DNA of 64,000 bases. Source: Deinococcus humi. Its GTDB lineage: Bacteria > Deinococcota > Deinococci > Deinococcales > Deinococcaceae. Of the stretch, positions 46,252 through 55,381 are shown piece after piece. How positions within the stretch are numbered: position 1 is the stretch's first letter; each line of letters begins with the position of its first letter. Made by a program: the position numbers and the translations under genes. The notes under the pieces were generated by a model. The model did not search any database, had not been told where the DNA came from, and saw only the letters and a program-made list of their open reading frames with translations. The stretch lies in NCBI RefSeq assembly GCF_014201875.1, contig NZ_JACHFL010000007.1:62001-126000 (forward strand), in the 5' to 3' direction.

Positions 46252-48360
46252 ATGAACAGATTGAACCGCTTGTTCCCCCTTGCTGTCGCCTTGCTCGCTT
46301 CGCCCGCCCTGGCTGCCGGGGGCTGGGTATCCCTCAGCGACCAGACCATCCTCGGGCCGGAAGCCGGGATGCGCGCCCAGGTCGCCAAACTTCGCACCGA
46401 GGCCTGCCAGCCCACCGTGCGCGACTACAAGACGCCCGGCCTGGCACCCGTCGGCGGCTTAGACATCGACGAGGTGATCCGGTCCTTGGAAAAGATGCTC
46501 GCCACCTTCAAGCCCGGCGACCCGGCTCGTGCGGGGCTGGAACACTCGCTGAAGATGGCGCGCGAGCAGAAGGAAAATGGCACCAAGGTGCTGCCCCTGC
46601 CGGTGCGCCGCGAGAAAGGTGCCATGACCTTCGAAACGGCCCTCAGGACGGCGGAGACGTTGGTGGGCGCCAGGGGCAGAAAAGCGACGGGCGGCTCGTC
46701 GTCGGATGTGGTGGCGGCCCTGGCAGCAGAGAGTCCCCGCGCAGCCCTTGCCCTCCTGCTGGCCGGTCACCGCGCGAAGCCCAAAGACGCCATGACGCTG
46801 GTCAATCTTGCAGGCGTGCTGACTCTTGCGGGCCTGCCCCGTGAGGCCATCGCGGTGCTCGACCGGGCGGCGGAACTGGGCGGGAAGCTGCCCACGCCAG
46901 GGGGTGTGCCCGGGCAAGCCATTGCGCTGACCAACCGGGGGCATGCTTTCCTGGGACTGGGGCGCTGGAGCGAGGCGCAGGCCCCGCTGAAACAGGCCCT
47001 CTCGCTTGCCCCAGATCTCTCCGAGGCGCGCATGAACCTGTCCAAGGCCCTGCTGTGCAACGGCGACGTGAACGGCGCGACGAGGGAACTGCGGGTGGCA
47101 CTGCGCCGCACCATTGCGCCCGAGAACAGCGACCTGATCCTCAAGGAAAAGACACCAGGACGCCACGGCGACGGGGTAGGGCCGCGCGAGCAGTCTCCAA
47201 CCCGCCGTCCGTCGGCCTCGCTGTTCGACCTATCGCGCGGTGCCACCTTTGATCTGCCACAGCTCAAGCTGCCCAGAACCCGCCGCGAGGCCATCGTGAT
47301 GCATTCGCAGTATGAGGCCCTCGAGCAGCAGGGACACGCGATTTTGCGCGCTCTGGGCGTCCGGGCCAGCGCTGTCAACCTCTCGCAGGTGCTCGACCCA
47401 GGCGAGATGCGCTGGTTCAAGCTGGTCAACGGTGCCATCACCACGTCCATCTTCGAGCCGGAAGTCTGGCCCGCGCATAAGGCGGCCTACGACGCCCACT
47501 ACGCGCTCGACAAGGCGCGGCGTCCACTGGCCGATCAGCGCAACAAGACCATAGAGGCGGGCATGGCGCGCCTGGCTTCGGTGCCGCACACCTGCGCGGA
47601 CGTGGACACGGTATACGACGATGCTTACCAGACCTATATGGACGCCCTACGGCCCTACCTCAAGGGGCAGGAACAGGCGATGGCGCGCTACGTCTCGGCG
47701 CGCGTCAAGTTCGAAACCGCGCTCGCCGCCAACCTGCCTGATCCGGCGGTACGCGCCTCCAAGCGGGCGCAGATCGAGGCGTCGGCCAAGGCCATGTTCT
47801 ACGGCCCGGTCGTGTACGGAGGGGTCTTCTTCAGCGAAGTGCCGAGTCTGTTCTGCACCGAACAGACTCTGCCGGGCGTCCCGCTCGACCTCGCCGAATT
47901 GCCCACTCTCGACGCCGATCCCTGTGGAGGGATGTTCTCTGGAGCCAAGGTGAAGTCCAAGGTGCCCTCACCCGCCCTCAAGGCGCAGGGATTGGGCCTG
48001 AGCTTTTCACTGAGCTGCAAGAAAGTCGACATCGAACTGTCCACCTCATCCCTGATGGGCACCGATTGGCTGGGCGGATTCGCGTCCGCCAGCCTGGACT
48101 GGAACGGCAATGCCACCCTGTTTACGGGCGTGAAGGCCGAACTCAAGCTGCCCAAGGGTGTGCCTGTCACGGGTGGGATCGGGGCAAAGGAAGGCGTGTA
48201 CATCAAGTTCGGCAAGGACGGAATTGAGGACGCCGGGATGCGCGTGGAACTCAAAGGCTCGCTGGGTGCGGGACCAGACGCCTCCACCGGGCTGTGGGAG
48301 GGCAAGATTGAGCAGGAGTTCGGCATCGCCGCCGCCGCCGCTTACTGGCGCGAACGCTGA
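46252..48360 (+). CDS. Large secreted protein of unknown function with TPR-like repeats
   Basis: The 702-aa exported protein has a signal peptide (about 1-22, LFPLAVALLASPALAAG). TPR-like helical pairs are visible at about 170-285 (AMTLVNLAGVLTLAGLPREA, ALTNRGHAFLGLGRWSEAQA, EARMNLSKALLCNGDVNGAT). A long helical middle follows (about 330-520, with KGQEQAMARYVSARVKFETAL). The C-terminal third appears beta-rich (LGLSFSLSCKKVDIELSTSS, ATLFTGVKAELKLPKGVPV). I do not recognise a family for the whole protein. No Shine-Dalgarno precedes the ATG; CACTCT ends 6 nt upstream. A T-tailed hairpin lies downstream. Confidence 0.75.
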   Translation: MNRLNRLFPLAVALLASPALAAGGWVSLSDQTILGPEAGMRAQVAKLRTEACQPTVRDYKTPGLAPVGGLDIDEVIRSLEKMLATFKPGDPARAGLEHSLKMAREQKENGTKVLPLPVRREKGAMTFETALRTAETLVGARGRKATGGSSSDVVAALAAESPRAALALLLAGHRAKPKDAMTLVNLAGVLTLAGLPREAIAVLDRAAELGGKLPTPGGVPGQAIALTNRGHAFLGLGRWSEAQAPLKQALSLAPDLSEARMNLSKALLCNGDVNGATRELRVALRRTIAPENSDLILKEKTPGRHGDGVGPREQSPTRRPSASLFDLSRGATFDLPQLKLPRTRREAIVMHSQYEALEQQGHAILRALGVRASAVNLSQVLDPGEMRWFKLVNGAITTSIFEPEVWPAHKAAYDAHYALDKARRPLADQRNKTIEAGMARLASVPHTCADVDTVYDDAYQTYMDALRPYLKGQEQAMARYVSARVKFETALAANLPDPAVRASKRAQIEASAKAMFYGPVVYGGVFFSEVPSLFCTEQTLPGVPLDLAELPTLDADPCGGMFSGAKVKSKVPSPALKAQGLGLSFSLSCKKVDIELSTSSLMGTDWLGGFASASLDWNGNATLFTGVKAELKLPKGVPVTGGIGAKEGVYIKFGKDGIEDAGMRVELKGSLGAGPDASTGLWEGKIEQEFGIAAAAAYWRER

Positions 48361-48393
48361 GCGAGGGGACACGCACGGAGGGTGCGGTCACGG

Positions 48394-48423
48394 AAGACGA
48401 GGGCCTCCCCTCGGCGTCTTTTT
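48394..48423 (+). terminator. Probable intrinsic terminator after the 702-aa secreted protein gene
   Basis: AAGACGAGGG (48394-48403) pairs with CCCTCGGCGTCTT via AGACG/CGTCT and AGGG/CCCT with a small bulge, followed by a T5 tract ending at 48423. It lies about 33 bp past the stop. Confidence 0.6.
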
Positions 48424-48500
48424 CCACCATCGGCCCATCATTGTCACCCTTCTACCGCGGGCGCAGTTCAAAGGCCCGCACAGGCCAGCCAGAAGATGCC

Positions 48501-48719
48501 ATGGACAAGACGACTTCCCGCCGCCGACTTTCCCTCCTTGCCACCCTGACACTCGCCGGAGCCGCCCAGGCCACCGCACCCGCCCCCGTCGTTCAGGGCA
48601 CCACCCAGCAGGACGGCATAGCGGCTAAGCTCGGCGGACCTCCAGGATGGACACGCCAGCTTCTGAACCCTCACCACCGCGTCGCCGTCCCTCAACAACT
48701 TGCTGCAAGGGCCGTGTGA
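48501..48719 (+). CDS. Short ORF with signal peptide, possibly a truncated secreted-protein gene
   Basis: The 72-aa frame starts with MDKTTSRRRLSLLATLTLAGAAQATAPAPVV, a convincing export signal, but after about 45 residues it becomes low in recognisable structure and stops. It looks like the 5' remnant of a longer secreted-protein gene that was truncated. No Shine-Dalgarno is clear. It ends 11 bp before the antiporter gene, in a different frame. It could also be a small secreted peptide. Confidence 0.35.
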   Translation: MDKTTSRRRLSLLATLTLAGAAQATAPAPVVQGTTQQDGIAAKLGGPPGWTRQLLNPHHRVAVPQQLAARAV

Positions 48720-48730
48720 CATTCTGAGAC

Positions 48731-50194
48731 GTGCCAGTCGTCACCACTGAACTCTATCTGCTCGCTGCCGGAATACTCCTGCTCATCAGCCTGATCGTGA
48801 GCCGCTTGGGTGGACGGCTGGGCATTCCAGGCCTGTTGCTTTTCCTGGGGGTGGGGATGCTCGCCGGGTCGGATGGCCTGGGCATTCAGTTCAGCGATTA
48901 TCAGCTGGCACAGGCCTTGGGGACCGTCGCGTTGTGTTTCATTCTGTTTCAAGGGGGTCTGACCACCAACTGGAGCGAGACGCGGCCCGTGATCCGGCGG
49001 GGGCTGAGTCTGGCGACGCTGGGCGTGCTCATCACGGCGGGCGTGATGGCCGTTTTCACGCATTACGCTCTGAACCTGCCGTGGCTGGTGGCGTGGCTCC
49101 TGGGCGCAGTGGTTAGCAGCACCGATGCCTCGGCAGTCTTCAGCGTTCTCAAGGAGCGGGCGCTGGGCTTGAAAGGAGACATCGGACCTTTATTGGAGTT
49201 CGAATCGGGTGGCAACGATCCGATGGCCGTGTTTCTGACCGTGGGTCTGCTGGAACTGATCGCCCACCCCAGCATGGGCGTGCTAGACATCATTCCTCTG
49301 TTCGCGCAGCAAATGGTCATTGGTGGCGTGTTGGGCATGGTCTTGGGCCGAGGGGCGCTGTTCATGCTCAACCGTCTGCAATTGCAATTTGAGGGCCTGT
49401 ATTCGGTTCTGACCCTGGCCCTGGCGCTGACCATCTTCAGCGTCACAGCGGTGGTGGGTGGCAGCGGCTTTCTGGCCATCTTCGTCGCTGGCATCATCCT
49501 GGGGAACGCCGACTTCCTGCACAAGCGCAGCCTGCTTTCATTTCATGACGGTCTGGCCTGGCTGATGCAGGTGGCCATGTTCCTGACGCTGGGCCTGCTG
49601 GTCAATCCGCGCGAGCTGCTGCCCACAGCCGGACTCGCGCTGGCCTGCGCGCTGGTGCTGGTCTTCGTGGCCCGGCCCGTCAGTGTGGTCGTCAGCCTGG
49701 CTGCCTCACGCATGCCGTTCAGTCACAAGGCGATGGTGGGCTGGGTGGGCCTGCGCGGCGCGGTTCCCATTGTGCTCGCCACTTTTCCGTTGCTGGCCGG
49801 AGTTCCGCAGGCACAGGAGCTGTTCAATATTGTCTTTTTCATCGTGCTGACCAGCGTGCTGTTGCAAGGCACCACGCTTACCACCATGGCGGATCTGCTG
49901 GGCCTGCGTGAAACCCGCACCGCACCGTCCACTCCACCCATGACCTACACGCCCACTGGACATAGTAAGAATGCACTGGTAGAAGTCGAAGTGTGTCCGG
50001 GTAGTCTCGCTGACAACCAGCGCATCGTCGACCTGCATCTGCCCCCAGAGGCACTCGTGGTGCTGATTCACCGTGCGGACGAATACCTGATTCCGAGAGG
50101 TGCGACCCGGCTCATGGCCGGCGACAGCGTGCAGGTGCTGGCTCAGGCAGAGGAACTGCGCGAGGTTCAGCGCCAGCTGGGCCATGAGGCCTGA
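48731..50194 (+). CDS. K+/H+ antiporter with C-terminal RCK_C domain (CPA1 type)
   Basis: The 487-aa membrane protein has about 12-13 helices with cation/proton antiporter features. These are IPGLLLFLGVGMLAGSDGLG, LFQGGLTTNW, the ion-path region GAVVSSTDASAVFSVL, FESGGNDPMAVFLT and WVGLRGAVPIVLATFPLL. A TrkA-C/RCK_C-like domain follows at about 405-480 (VEVEVCPGSLADNQRIVDLHLP, LMAGDSVQVLAQ). This matches the NhaP2/CvrA (YcgO) group, which exports K+ or other monovalent cations in exchange for protons during osmotic or pH stress. The GTG start at 48731 has CATTCT just upstream and no Shine-Dalgarno. Confidence 0.9.
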   Translation: MPVVTTELYLLAAGILLLISLIVSRLGGRLGIPGLLLFLGVGMLAGSDGLGIQFSDYQLAQALGTVALCFILFQGGLTTNWSETRPVIRRGLSLATLGVLITAGVMAVFTHYALNLPWLVAWLLGAVVSSTDASAVFSVLKERALGLKGDIGPLLEFESGGNDPMAVFLTVGLLELIAHPSMGVLDIIPLFAQQMVIGGVLGMVLGRGALFMLNRLQLQFEGLYSVLTLALALTIFSVTAVVGGSGFLAIFVAGIILGNADFLHKRSLLSFHDGLAWLMQVAMFLTLGLLVNPRELLPTAGLALACALVLVFVARPVSVVVSLAASRMPFSHKAMVGWVGLRGAVPIVLATFPLLAGVPQAQELFNIVFFIVLTSVLLQGTTLTTMADLLGLRETRTAPSTPPMTYTPTGHSKNALVEVEVCPGSLADNQRIVDLHLPPEALVVLIHRADEYLIPRGATRLMAGDSVQVLAQAEELREVQRQLGHEA

Positions 50195-50619
50195 TCGGGT
50201 TTCGGGCGGAATGACGTCCCGTCAGGAATTCCGGTGATGCCTGTGCTTGCCTACCCTGCTTGAAGTTTGGCGAAGCGTCCCAGACCGCAAGTGCTGCATC
50301 AGGTAAGGATTCACTGTCCGAAATCGAGAGAAGAGGGTCATGTGAATGCATAACCCGCTCGCCGTGCCTGTCTTTGCCGCCGAATATCTCTGGCGCCAGT
50401 CCTGCCGAGCTGATTCGAACACAACTTAGATGCGTCATGGAATTCCTGTGTTTTGATCTCAAAATGATTTTTGAGTTTCTATACACTCATTTATATATGA
50501 GAAGTTGCTACTATTTGATAAGGCGTAGTCAGTGTGCATTTTGACCTTAAGTATAGAGCTATACATTCGTGGACAAGGTTTAATTGCATGAGGTGAAAAA
50601 TCATAGATGCGGAGCTGTG
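50195..50619. other. AT-rich intergenic block with hairpins
   Basis: No gene is apparent. The segment from about 50430 to 50610 is markedly AT-rich. It holds CTCAAAA-TGAT-TTTTGAG (50459-50476) and a CTCAT-TTATAT-ATGAG inverted repeat shortly after. These could be a terminator for the antiporter gene and remnants of foreign DNA. The neighbouring diguanylate cyclase gene is broken. Confidence 0.5.
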
Positions 50620-51300
50620 TCAGACGCTAATAACCGAATTGACTGAAATTTTCGGTTCTACCGTGACCCGATTGCGACCATTGTACTTGGAAGTGTAAAG
50701 TGCCGCGTCTGCGACATTCATGCTGCGTTCCAGCGTGTCGCGCGAGGCGCTATTGAAGCGTGCCACTCCAATGCTCAAGGTGATGGAGAAGTGCGCCCGT
50801 CGTGCTCCAGCCGAAGCGACTCGACGGCGGCGCCCAGGCTGCGTGCGGCAACTTCAGCCTCATCAAGCGTGACATCTGGCAGCAAGGCCACAAATTCCTC
50901 GCCGCCATAGCGGGCGAGCAGGTCTGATGGACGATGATTCGAGCCACAGATCCGGGCTGTCTCCCGCAACACCTAATCGCCCGCCAAGTGCCCGTAGGTG
51001 TCGTTGATGCTTTTAAAATGGTCAATATCGAGCATCAGGAGGGCAAAACGTCGATTTTCCTGCCGTGCCTGTGTCGCCTGGCTTTCGGCCAGTTCAAGAA
51101 ACTGCCGCCGATTAGTGGTTCCGGTGAGGCCATCGGTCTGTGCGAGCATTTCCAATTGACGCTCCGCTTCGCGGCGGTCCGTGATGTCGAAGAGCACCAG
51201 CGCGTTCCTGTAGAGCGAGTCTGAGCAGAGACGAAAATGCGACAGATCACCCTGAGGAGGTGAATTCTCTCTCCCCTCGCTTTTGAGCTGTTCAAAACAG
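50620..51300 (-). pseudogene. Diguanylate cyclase (GGDEF) pseudogene
   Basis: The minus strand encodes the end of a PAS-like region (LVLFDITDRREAERQLEMLA), then the GGDEF domain start QTDGLTGTTNRRQFLELAE and FALLMLDIDHFKSINDTYGH. The next codons give LAGD, then a TAG stop at 50973-50975 where the family has a charged residue (GD-E/R-VLRE). The frame resumes with the active-site motif ARYGGEEFVALLP. A frameshift near 50790 moves FSITLSIGVARFNSASRDTL and AALYTSKYNGRNRV to another frame, ending at 50620. The GGEEF active site is intact, but two lesions make a functional enzyme unlikely. The N-terminal sensor is missing. Confidence 0.85.
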
Positions 51301-51805
51301 TTCTTTGCTTTTAAAAGGCAAGAATTCAGTCGGTGTGACTAATCATCCTCTGACTTTTCTGGAAGATTTTCCTCACGAGAGGGCATTTCGCTGCCGCACC
51401 AGACGAAAGGAGGGCCAGCCCTTACTGGTCTGGGTGGCCCTGAGAGTCGTTGTGTTTCAATTCGTAAAGCTTAGCCGTCATTGTTGGTGCTTCCAACTCC
51501 GCACCGAATAGACCGTTTTTCCTTTGGACTTGGAACTGGAGCGTCCCAATCAGACGCGGGTAAAGCATTAGGGCTATATCACCGCAGGCCAGGAGAAATA
51601 GACCGTGCAGCACCTGGCCACTGTGCAGGTACGGCTTCGTTCAAAGAAGGCGAGAGCATCCCGTTAGAGCTCTTCAGAACGTCGGTTTTCTCAAGCTTTG
51701 TGGTCATTTCTGTGCGCATGGTGCGGGGCGGCACCTTGCAACTGTGACCCGCAATTGCATGAATTCACTGCCTGTACCCGTCAACTATCCTCCACAACAC
51801 CCACA
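51301..51805. other. Intergenic region upstream of the GGDEF remnant
   Basis: About 505 bases without a supported gene. Minus-strand frames (for example 51422-51613) might be decayed parts of the missing sensor region of the diguanylate cyclase, but I see no recognisable motif. Confidence 0.4.
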
Positions 51806-53269
51806 TCACCTGGCTAAACGAGCGGTCAAGGCCCTTAACTGTGCCGGACGAAAGCCGTGGGTCACTAGCGCGGGCAATTTCAGCTCCGCCGCCCTGTCGG
51901 AATTCCACAGTGCCAGATGCGCGGTTCGCCGCCCTTTCAAGTCCTGTGCAAGTTGCTGAACAGCCTCGCCGACGTCCCAGCGCTCAGTGGTGGCCAGCAA
52001 AATGGCGGCATCCGGGAACTCGGAGAGCAGGGCGGTCACCCCAGATAGATCCTGTCCGTCGTGCACGGCCAGGTGTAGTTCTGGAAAAGTCGGCCGCAAG
52101 GCTTCGGCCAGAGCTTCACCGCTCAGACTGTCGCCGTAGGGTCCGCCCAGCCCAGGCTGCCGGTGAGCGATCAGCACCACCGTCTCGTGAGGATCAAGCC
52201 TGGGAATGCTGCCCACCTGCTGCAGGCTGCGCTGGGCGATAGCGTCAGTCCACGCCTCGTCTGCCTGCCGCTGCGCTGCCCGGTATGGCCGAGGACTCCC
52301 GGGGAAACGGCGTGCCGCTTTCTCCAGCCGTCCCACCGCTTCCGCCAGCCGCTCTGCCGAGAGTTCGTTCGCCCGAAGCGCACGCTCGACGGCCCCCAGG
52401 TGGCGGACATGAATGTCGAGATCACCGTGACCACAGCTCAGCACGGCGTCTGCTCCAGCGTGGAGGGCCAGCGCCGCGCCGTGTCCATCCGGATAGCGGT
52501 CCGCCACCGCCCGCATGTCCATCGCGTCGGTGACGACCACGCCGTCGTAGCCCCAGTCACGCCGCAACAAATCATGGAGCAGGTGCCGAGAGAGGGTCGC
52601 GGGCTCTTCGGCGTCGATTTGTGGATAAAGAATGTGGGCGGTCATGATGCTGCCCAGATTTGCCTGGACGGCCGCCTGGAAAGGCCGCCATTCTACAGCC
52701 TCCAATTCGGCGCGAGATTTGTCCACCACGGGCAGCGCCAAGTGGCTGTCAGTGCGAGTGTCACCGTGGCCAGGAAAATGCTTGACCGAGCTCATGACAC
52801 CCATTTCCTCACTGCCCTGCGCCCAGGCGACGCCCAGTTCAGCCACCACCTGCGGGTCTGCGCCGAAGGAGCGTTCGCCGATCACCGGGTTCAGCGGGTC
52901 CACATTCACATCTAGGCTGGGTGCGTAATTCCAGTTGAGGCCCAGCTCAATAATTCCGCGCGCCGCCACCCGTCCGGCCTCCCGCGCGGCTTCCACGTCG
53001 TTCAGCCAGCCCAGCGCCTGTGGCGTTGGTGCGTGGGGAACGTCCAGCCGGCGCAACACGGCTCCACCCTCCTGATCGGTGGCAATCAGGGCGTCGTGAC
53101 CGAGCGCGTCGCGGATGTCCCGCACGAGCCGCGCCGTCCTTTCCGGCGTCGTGATGTTGCGCGCAAACAGGCAGATGCCACCGAAGCCGTAGAGCGCCAG
53201 AAAGCGGCCCTGCTCCGGTGTCAGGTCAGGACCGGGCAGATCGACGATCAGGGTCCGGGCAGGATTCAT
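51806..53269 (-). CDS. nagZ: Glycoside hydrolase family 3, NagZ-type beta-N-acetylhexosaminidase
   Basis: The 487-aa cytoplasmic enzyme shows the NagZ signature SVKHFPGHGDTRTDSH (about 161-176, including the catalytic His176) and the nucleophile Asp248 in GVVVTDAMDM. The N-terminus reads ALYGFGGICLFARN and IATDQEGGAV. The extra C-terminal domain (about 350-487, VVLIAHRQPGLGG) is an alpha/beta-sandwich-like GH3 domain, as in longer homologues. It removes N-acetylglucosamine from muropeptides or chito-oligosaccharides. AAGGTGA lies 6 nt before the ATG. It is the last gene of an operon with two permeases, a binding protein and an RpiR regulator, so the substrate arrives by that importer. The gene symbol is by similarity. 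Confidence 0.88.
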   Translation of the reverse strand: MNPARTLIVDLPGPDLTPEQGRFLALYGFGGICLFARNITTPERTARLVRDIRDALGHDALIATDQEGGAVLRRLDVPHAPTPQALGWLNDVEAAREAGRVAARGIIELGLNWNYAPSLDVNVDPLNPVIGERSFGADPQVVAELGVAWAQGSEEMGVMSSVKHFPGHGDTRTDSHLALPVVDKSRAELEAVEWRPFQAAVQANLGSIMTAHILYPQIDAEEPATLSRHLLHDLLRRDWGYDGVVVTDAMDMRAVADRYPDGHGAALALHAGADAVLSCGHGDLDIHVRHLGAVERALRANELSAERLAEAVGRLEKAARRFPGSPRPYRAAQRQADEAWTDAIAQRSLQQVGSIPRLDPHETVVLIAHRQPGLGGPYGDSLSGEALAEALRPTFPELHLAVHDGQDLSGVTALLSEFPDAAILLATTERWDVGEAVQQLAQDLKGRRTAHLALWNSDRAAELKLPALVTHGFRPAQLRALTARLAR

Positions 53270-53360
53270 CGAAGGTCACCTTCCACAAGGCGGGTGGCGG
53301 CCAGCGGGCGATAGATCGTGAACAGCCGCCTCCTGGCCTGTCCACGGTTCATCTGGCCCC

Positions 53361-54239
53361 TCACTTCACCGCGCCTTCCATGCCGCGCATAAAGAGCCTT
53401 TGAGCGGCCAAGAAGACCAGCAGGACGGGCAGCATCATGATGATCGAACCGGCGGCAATGTTGAACGGGTCGTAATTGAACTGCCCCTTGAGCTTCAACA
53501 CCGCCACGCTCAGCGGCACGGCATCGGGTGCACCAGACAGCGCCAGCATGGGCCAGAAGTAGGCGTTCCAGGTGCCCACCAGGGTAAAAATGCCCAGGGC
53601 GGCCAGCGACGGCACGCTCAGGGGCAGCATAATGCGGGTCAAGATGGTCAACTCGCCCGCACCGTCCAGACGGGCCGCTTCTAACAGTGCTTGCGGGATG
53701 CTCAGAAACGCCTGCCGCATCAGAAAGATGCCGAAGGCCGCCGCCACCGTGGGCAGCACCACCCCCAGGTGGGTTCCCAGCAGCCCCATCTTCTTCAGGG
53801 TCAGGGTGTTCACGATAAAGGTGGTCTCGCCGGGCAAGACCAGTGTGGCGATAATTACCGCGAAGATCAGGCCCTTGCCCGGAAAGCGGAAGCGGGCCAG
53901 CGGGTAGGCGGCCAGCGCCGAGACCAGCAGTGTCCCGATGATGGTCATGCCTGTTATGGAAATGCTGTTCCAGACGTACTTGCCAAGACTGAAGGTACGG
54001 TACACGTCGACAAAGTTGTGCAGCGTAATCGCCTTCGGAAACAGGCTGGCCGGGAAGTTGTAGATGCTGCCGCCGGCCGTCTTGTCGGTCAGGGCGATGG
54101 CCAGTGTCCACAGGAAGGGGAAGATGGCAAACACCAGCACCGACAGCAAGATGGCGTAACGCAGGACGATCCGGCCCAGCTTCACGTTGCGTCGGCGCGG
54201 CGCGGCGGTCTGGGCGGGAGCGCGGACCACAAGACTCAT
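53361..54239 (-). CDS. ABC sugar transporter permease, MalG type (amino-sugar operon)
   Basis: The 292-aa permease has about six helices (LSVLVFAIFPFLWTLAIAL first) and the EAA loop [20 protein letters not shown] (about 190-209). It belongs to the CUT1 carbohydrate importers and pairs with the overlapping MalF-type gene (ATGA). It lies 91 bp before the NagZ-type hydrolase gene. As in the other sugar locus, no ATPase is encoded nearby. Confidence 0.92.
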   Translation of the reverse strand: MSLVVRAPAQTAAPRRRNVKLGRIVLRYAILLSVLVFAIFPFLWTLAIALTDKTAGGSIYNFPASLFPKAITLHNFVDVYRTFSLGKYVWNSISITGMTIIGTLLVSALAAYPLARFRFPGKGLIFAVIIATLVLPGETTFIVNTLTLKKMGLLGTHLGVVLPTVAAAFGIFLMRQAFLSIPQALLEAARLDGAGELTILTRIMLPLSVPSLAALGIFTLVGTWNAYFWPMLALSGAPDAVPLSVAVLKLKGQFNYDPFNIAAGSIIMMLPVLLVFLAAQRLFMRGMEGAVK

Positions 54240-55201
54240 GTTTCCCCTCCGTCACTCTCGCGGAACAGGCGGAAATTGGCCACGGACAGCAGCAAAGCCA
54301 CCACAGCCACCACCAGTCCGGCGGCGCTCGCCAGTCCGTAATCGAAGTTGAACCCCTGGAATGCCTTGGAATACACGTACATCAGCGCGGTATAGGTGCT
54401 GTTGAGCGGCCCGCCGTTGGTCAGCACCAGCACCTCTTCGAGCACCCGCAGCGCGGCGATGGTGGACAGCAGGCTGCACAGCAAGATGGTGGGTTTCATC
54501 AGCGGCACGGTGATGTTCCAGAAGCGTTTCCACGCCGAGGCCCCGTCCAGCACCGCCGCTTCCTCCAGCTCGGCCGGAATGCTCTGAAGCCCGGCCAGAT
54601 ACAGCACCATGTAATAGCCGAAGCCGCGCCAGAAGGTCACCAGCATCACCGCCCAGAAAGCAGTGTTCTCGTTGTTCAGCCAGCCGAAGAAATTGCCCTG
54701 CGCGATCAGGTGCACGGCGCCCAGCGCCCAGTTCAACGTGCCTTCCTTGTTGTACACCCAGTCCCACATCACGGCGGCCAGCGAGATACTGGTGACCACC
54801 GGGATGTAATACGCCGCCCGGAAAAAAGCCATGCCAGGCAAATTCTTGTTGACCAGCACCGCCACCGAGAGCGAGGCCAGCTGTAACACCGGCACGATGA
54901 CCAGATACTTGACGCTGTTGCCCAGCGCGGTCAGAAACAACGGATCGGCCGCCAGCGTGCGGAAATTCTCCAGCCCGATCCATTTCGGTGCGAGGCCCTG
55001 GGCAAAACGCGCCCCACCGTATTCGGTAAAGCCCAGATACGAGCCGTAAGCCAGCGGGTAAAAGGTAAACAGCGTGAGCAGGATCAGCGCCGGGGCCAGG
55101 AAGGCGTAAGACAGCAGGGTGTCGCGCAGCGATCCTCGGGGTCGGGGACGGGGGGAACTGGAACGCGGCGCCTTGGAACCGAGCGGCTGTGAACGGGCCA
55201 T
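54236..55201 (-). CDS. ABC sugar transporter permease, MalF type (amino-sugar operon)
   Basis: The 321-aa permease has a Ser/Pro/Arg-rich cytoplasmic tail, then about six helices (LLSYAFLAPALILLTLFTFY first). The EAA loop reads EEAAVLDGASAWKRFWNI (about 210-227). An unusually complete AAGGAGGTGA precedes the ATG at 55201, so this start is well supported. A T-tailed hairpin (55300-55327) lies between the binding-protein gene and this one, and probably reduces its expression relative to the binding protein. Confidence 0.93.
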   Translation of the reverse strand: MARSQPLGSKAPRSSSPRPRPRGSLRDTLLSYAFLAPALILLTLFTFYPLAYGSYLGFTEYGGARFAQGLAPKWIGLENFRTLAADPLFLTALGNSVKYLVIVPVLQLASLSVAVLVNKNLPGMAFFRAAYYIPVVTSISLAAVMWDWVYNKEGTLNWALGAVHLIAQGNFFGWLNNENTAFWAVMLVTFWRGFGYYMVLYLAGLQSIPAELEEAAVLDGASAWKRFWNITVPLMKPTILLCSLLSTIAALRVLEEVLVLTNGGPLNSTYTALMYVYSKAFQGFNFDYGLASAAGLVVAVVALLLSVANFRLFRESDGGET

Positions 55202-55299
55202 TTCATCACCTCCTTTCTTGGAAACCATTGGGGCAGGAAGGGGCGCTTTTGCTCCTTCTCGCAGACGGGACGTGGTGAGGGCTGTCCTCTGGAAGAGGC

Positions 55300-55327
55300 A
55301 AAACCCGCCCGTCAATCGCAGGGCGGG
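55300..55327 (-). terminator. Intra-operon intrinsic terminator between binding protein and permease
   Basis: On the minus strand, CCCGCCC (55321-55327) and GGGCGGG (55304-55310) form a perfect 7-bp GC stem with a 10-nt loop, followed by TTTTGCC. It lies about 55 bp past the binding-protein stop and about 100 bp before the permease start. It probably acts as a partial terminator. Confidence 0.72.
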
Positions 55328-55381
55328 CAGCGGGAGGCAGAAGAGAGGCGCGGGCATCAGACCACACCTCTCTTCCAGGCC

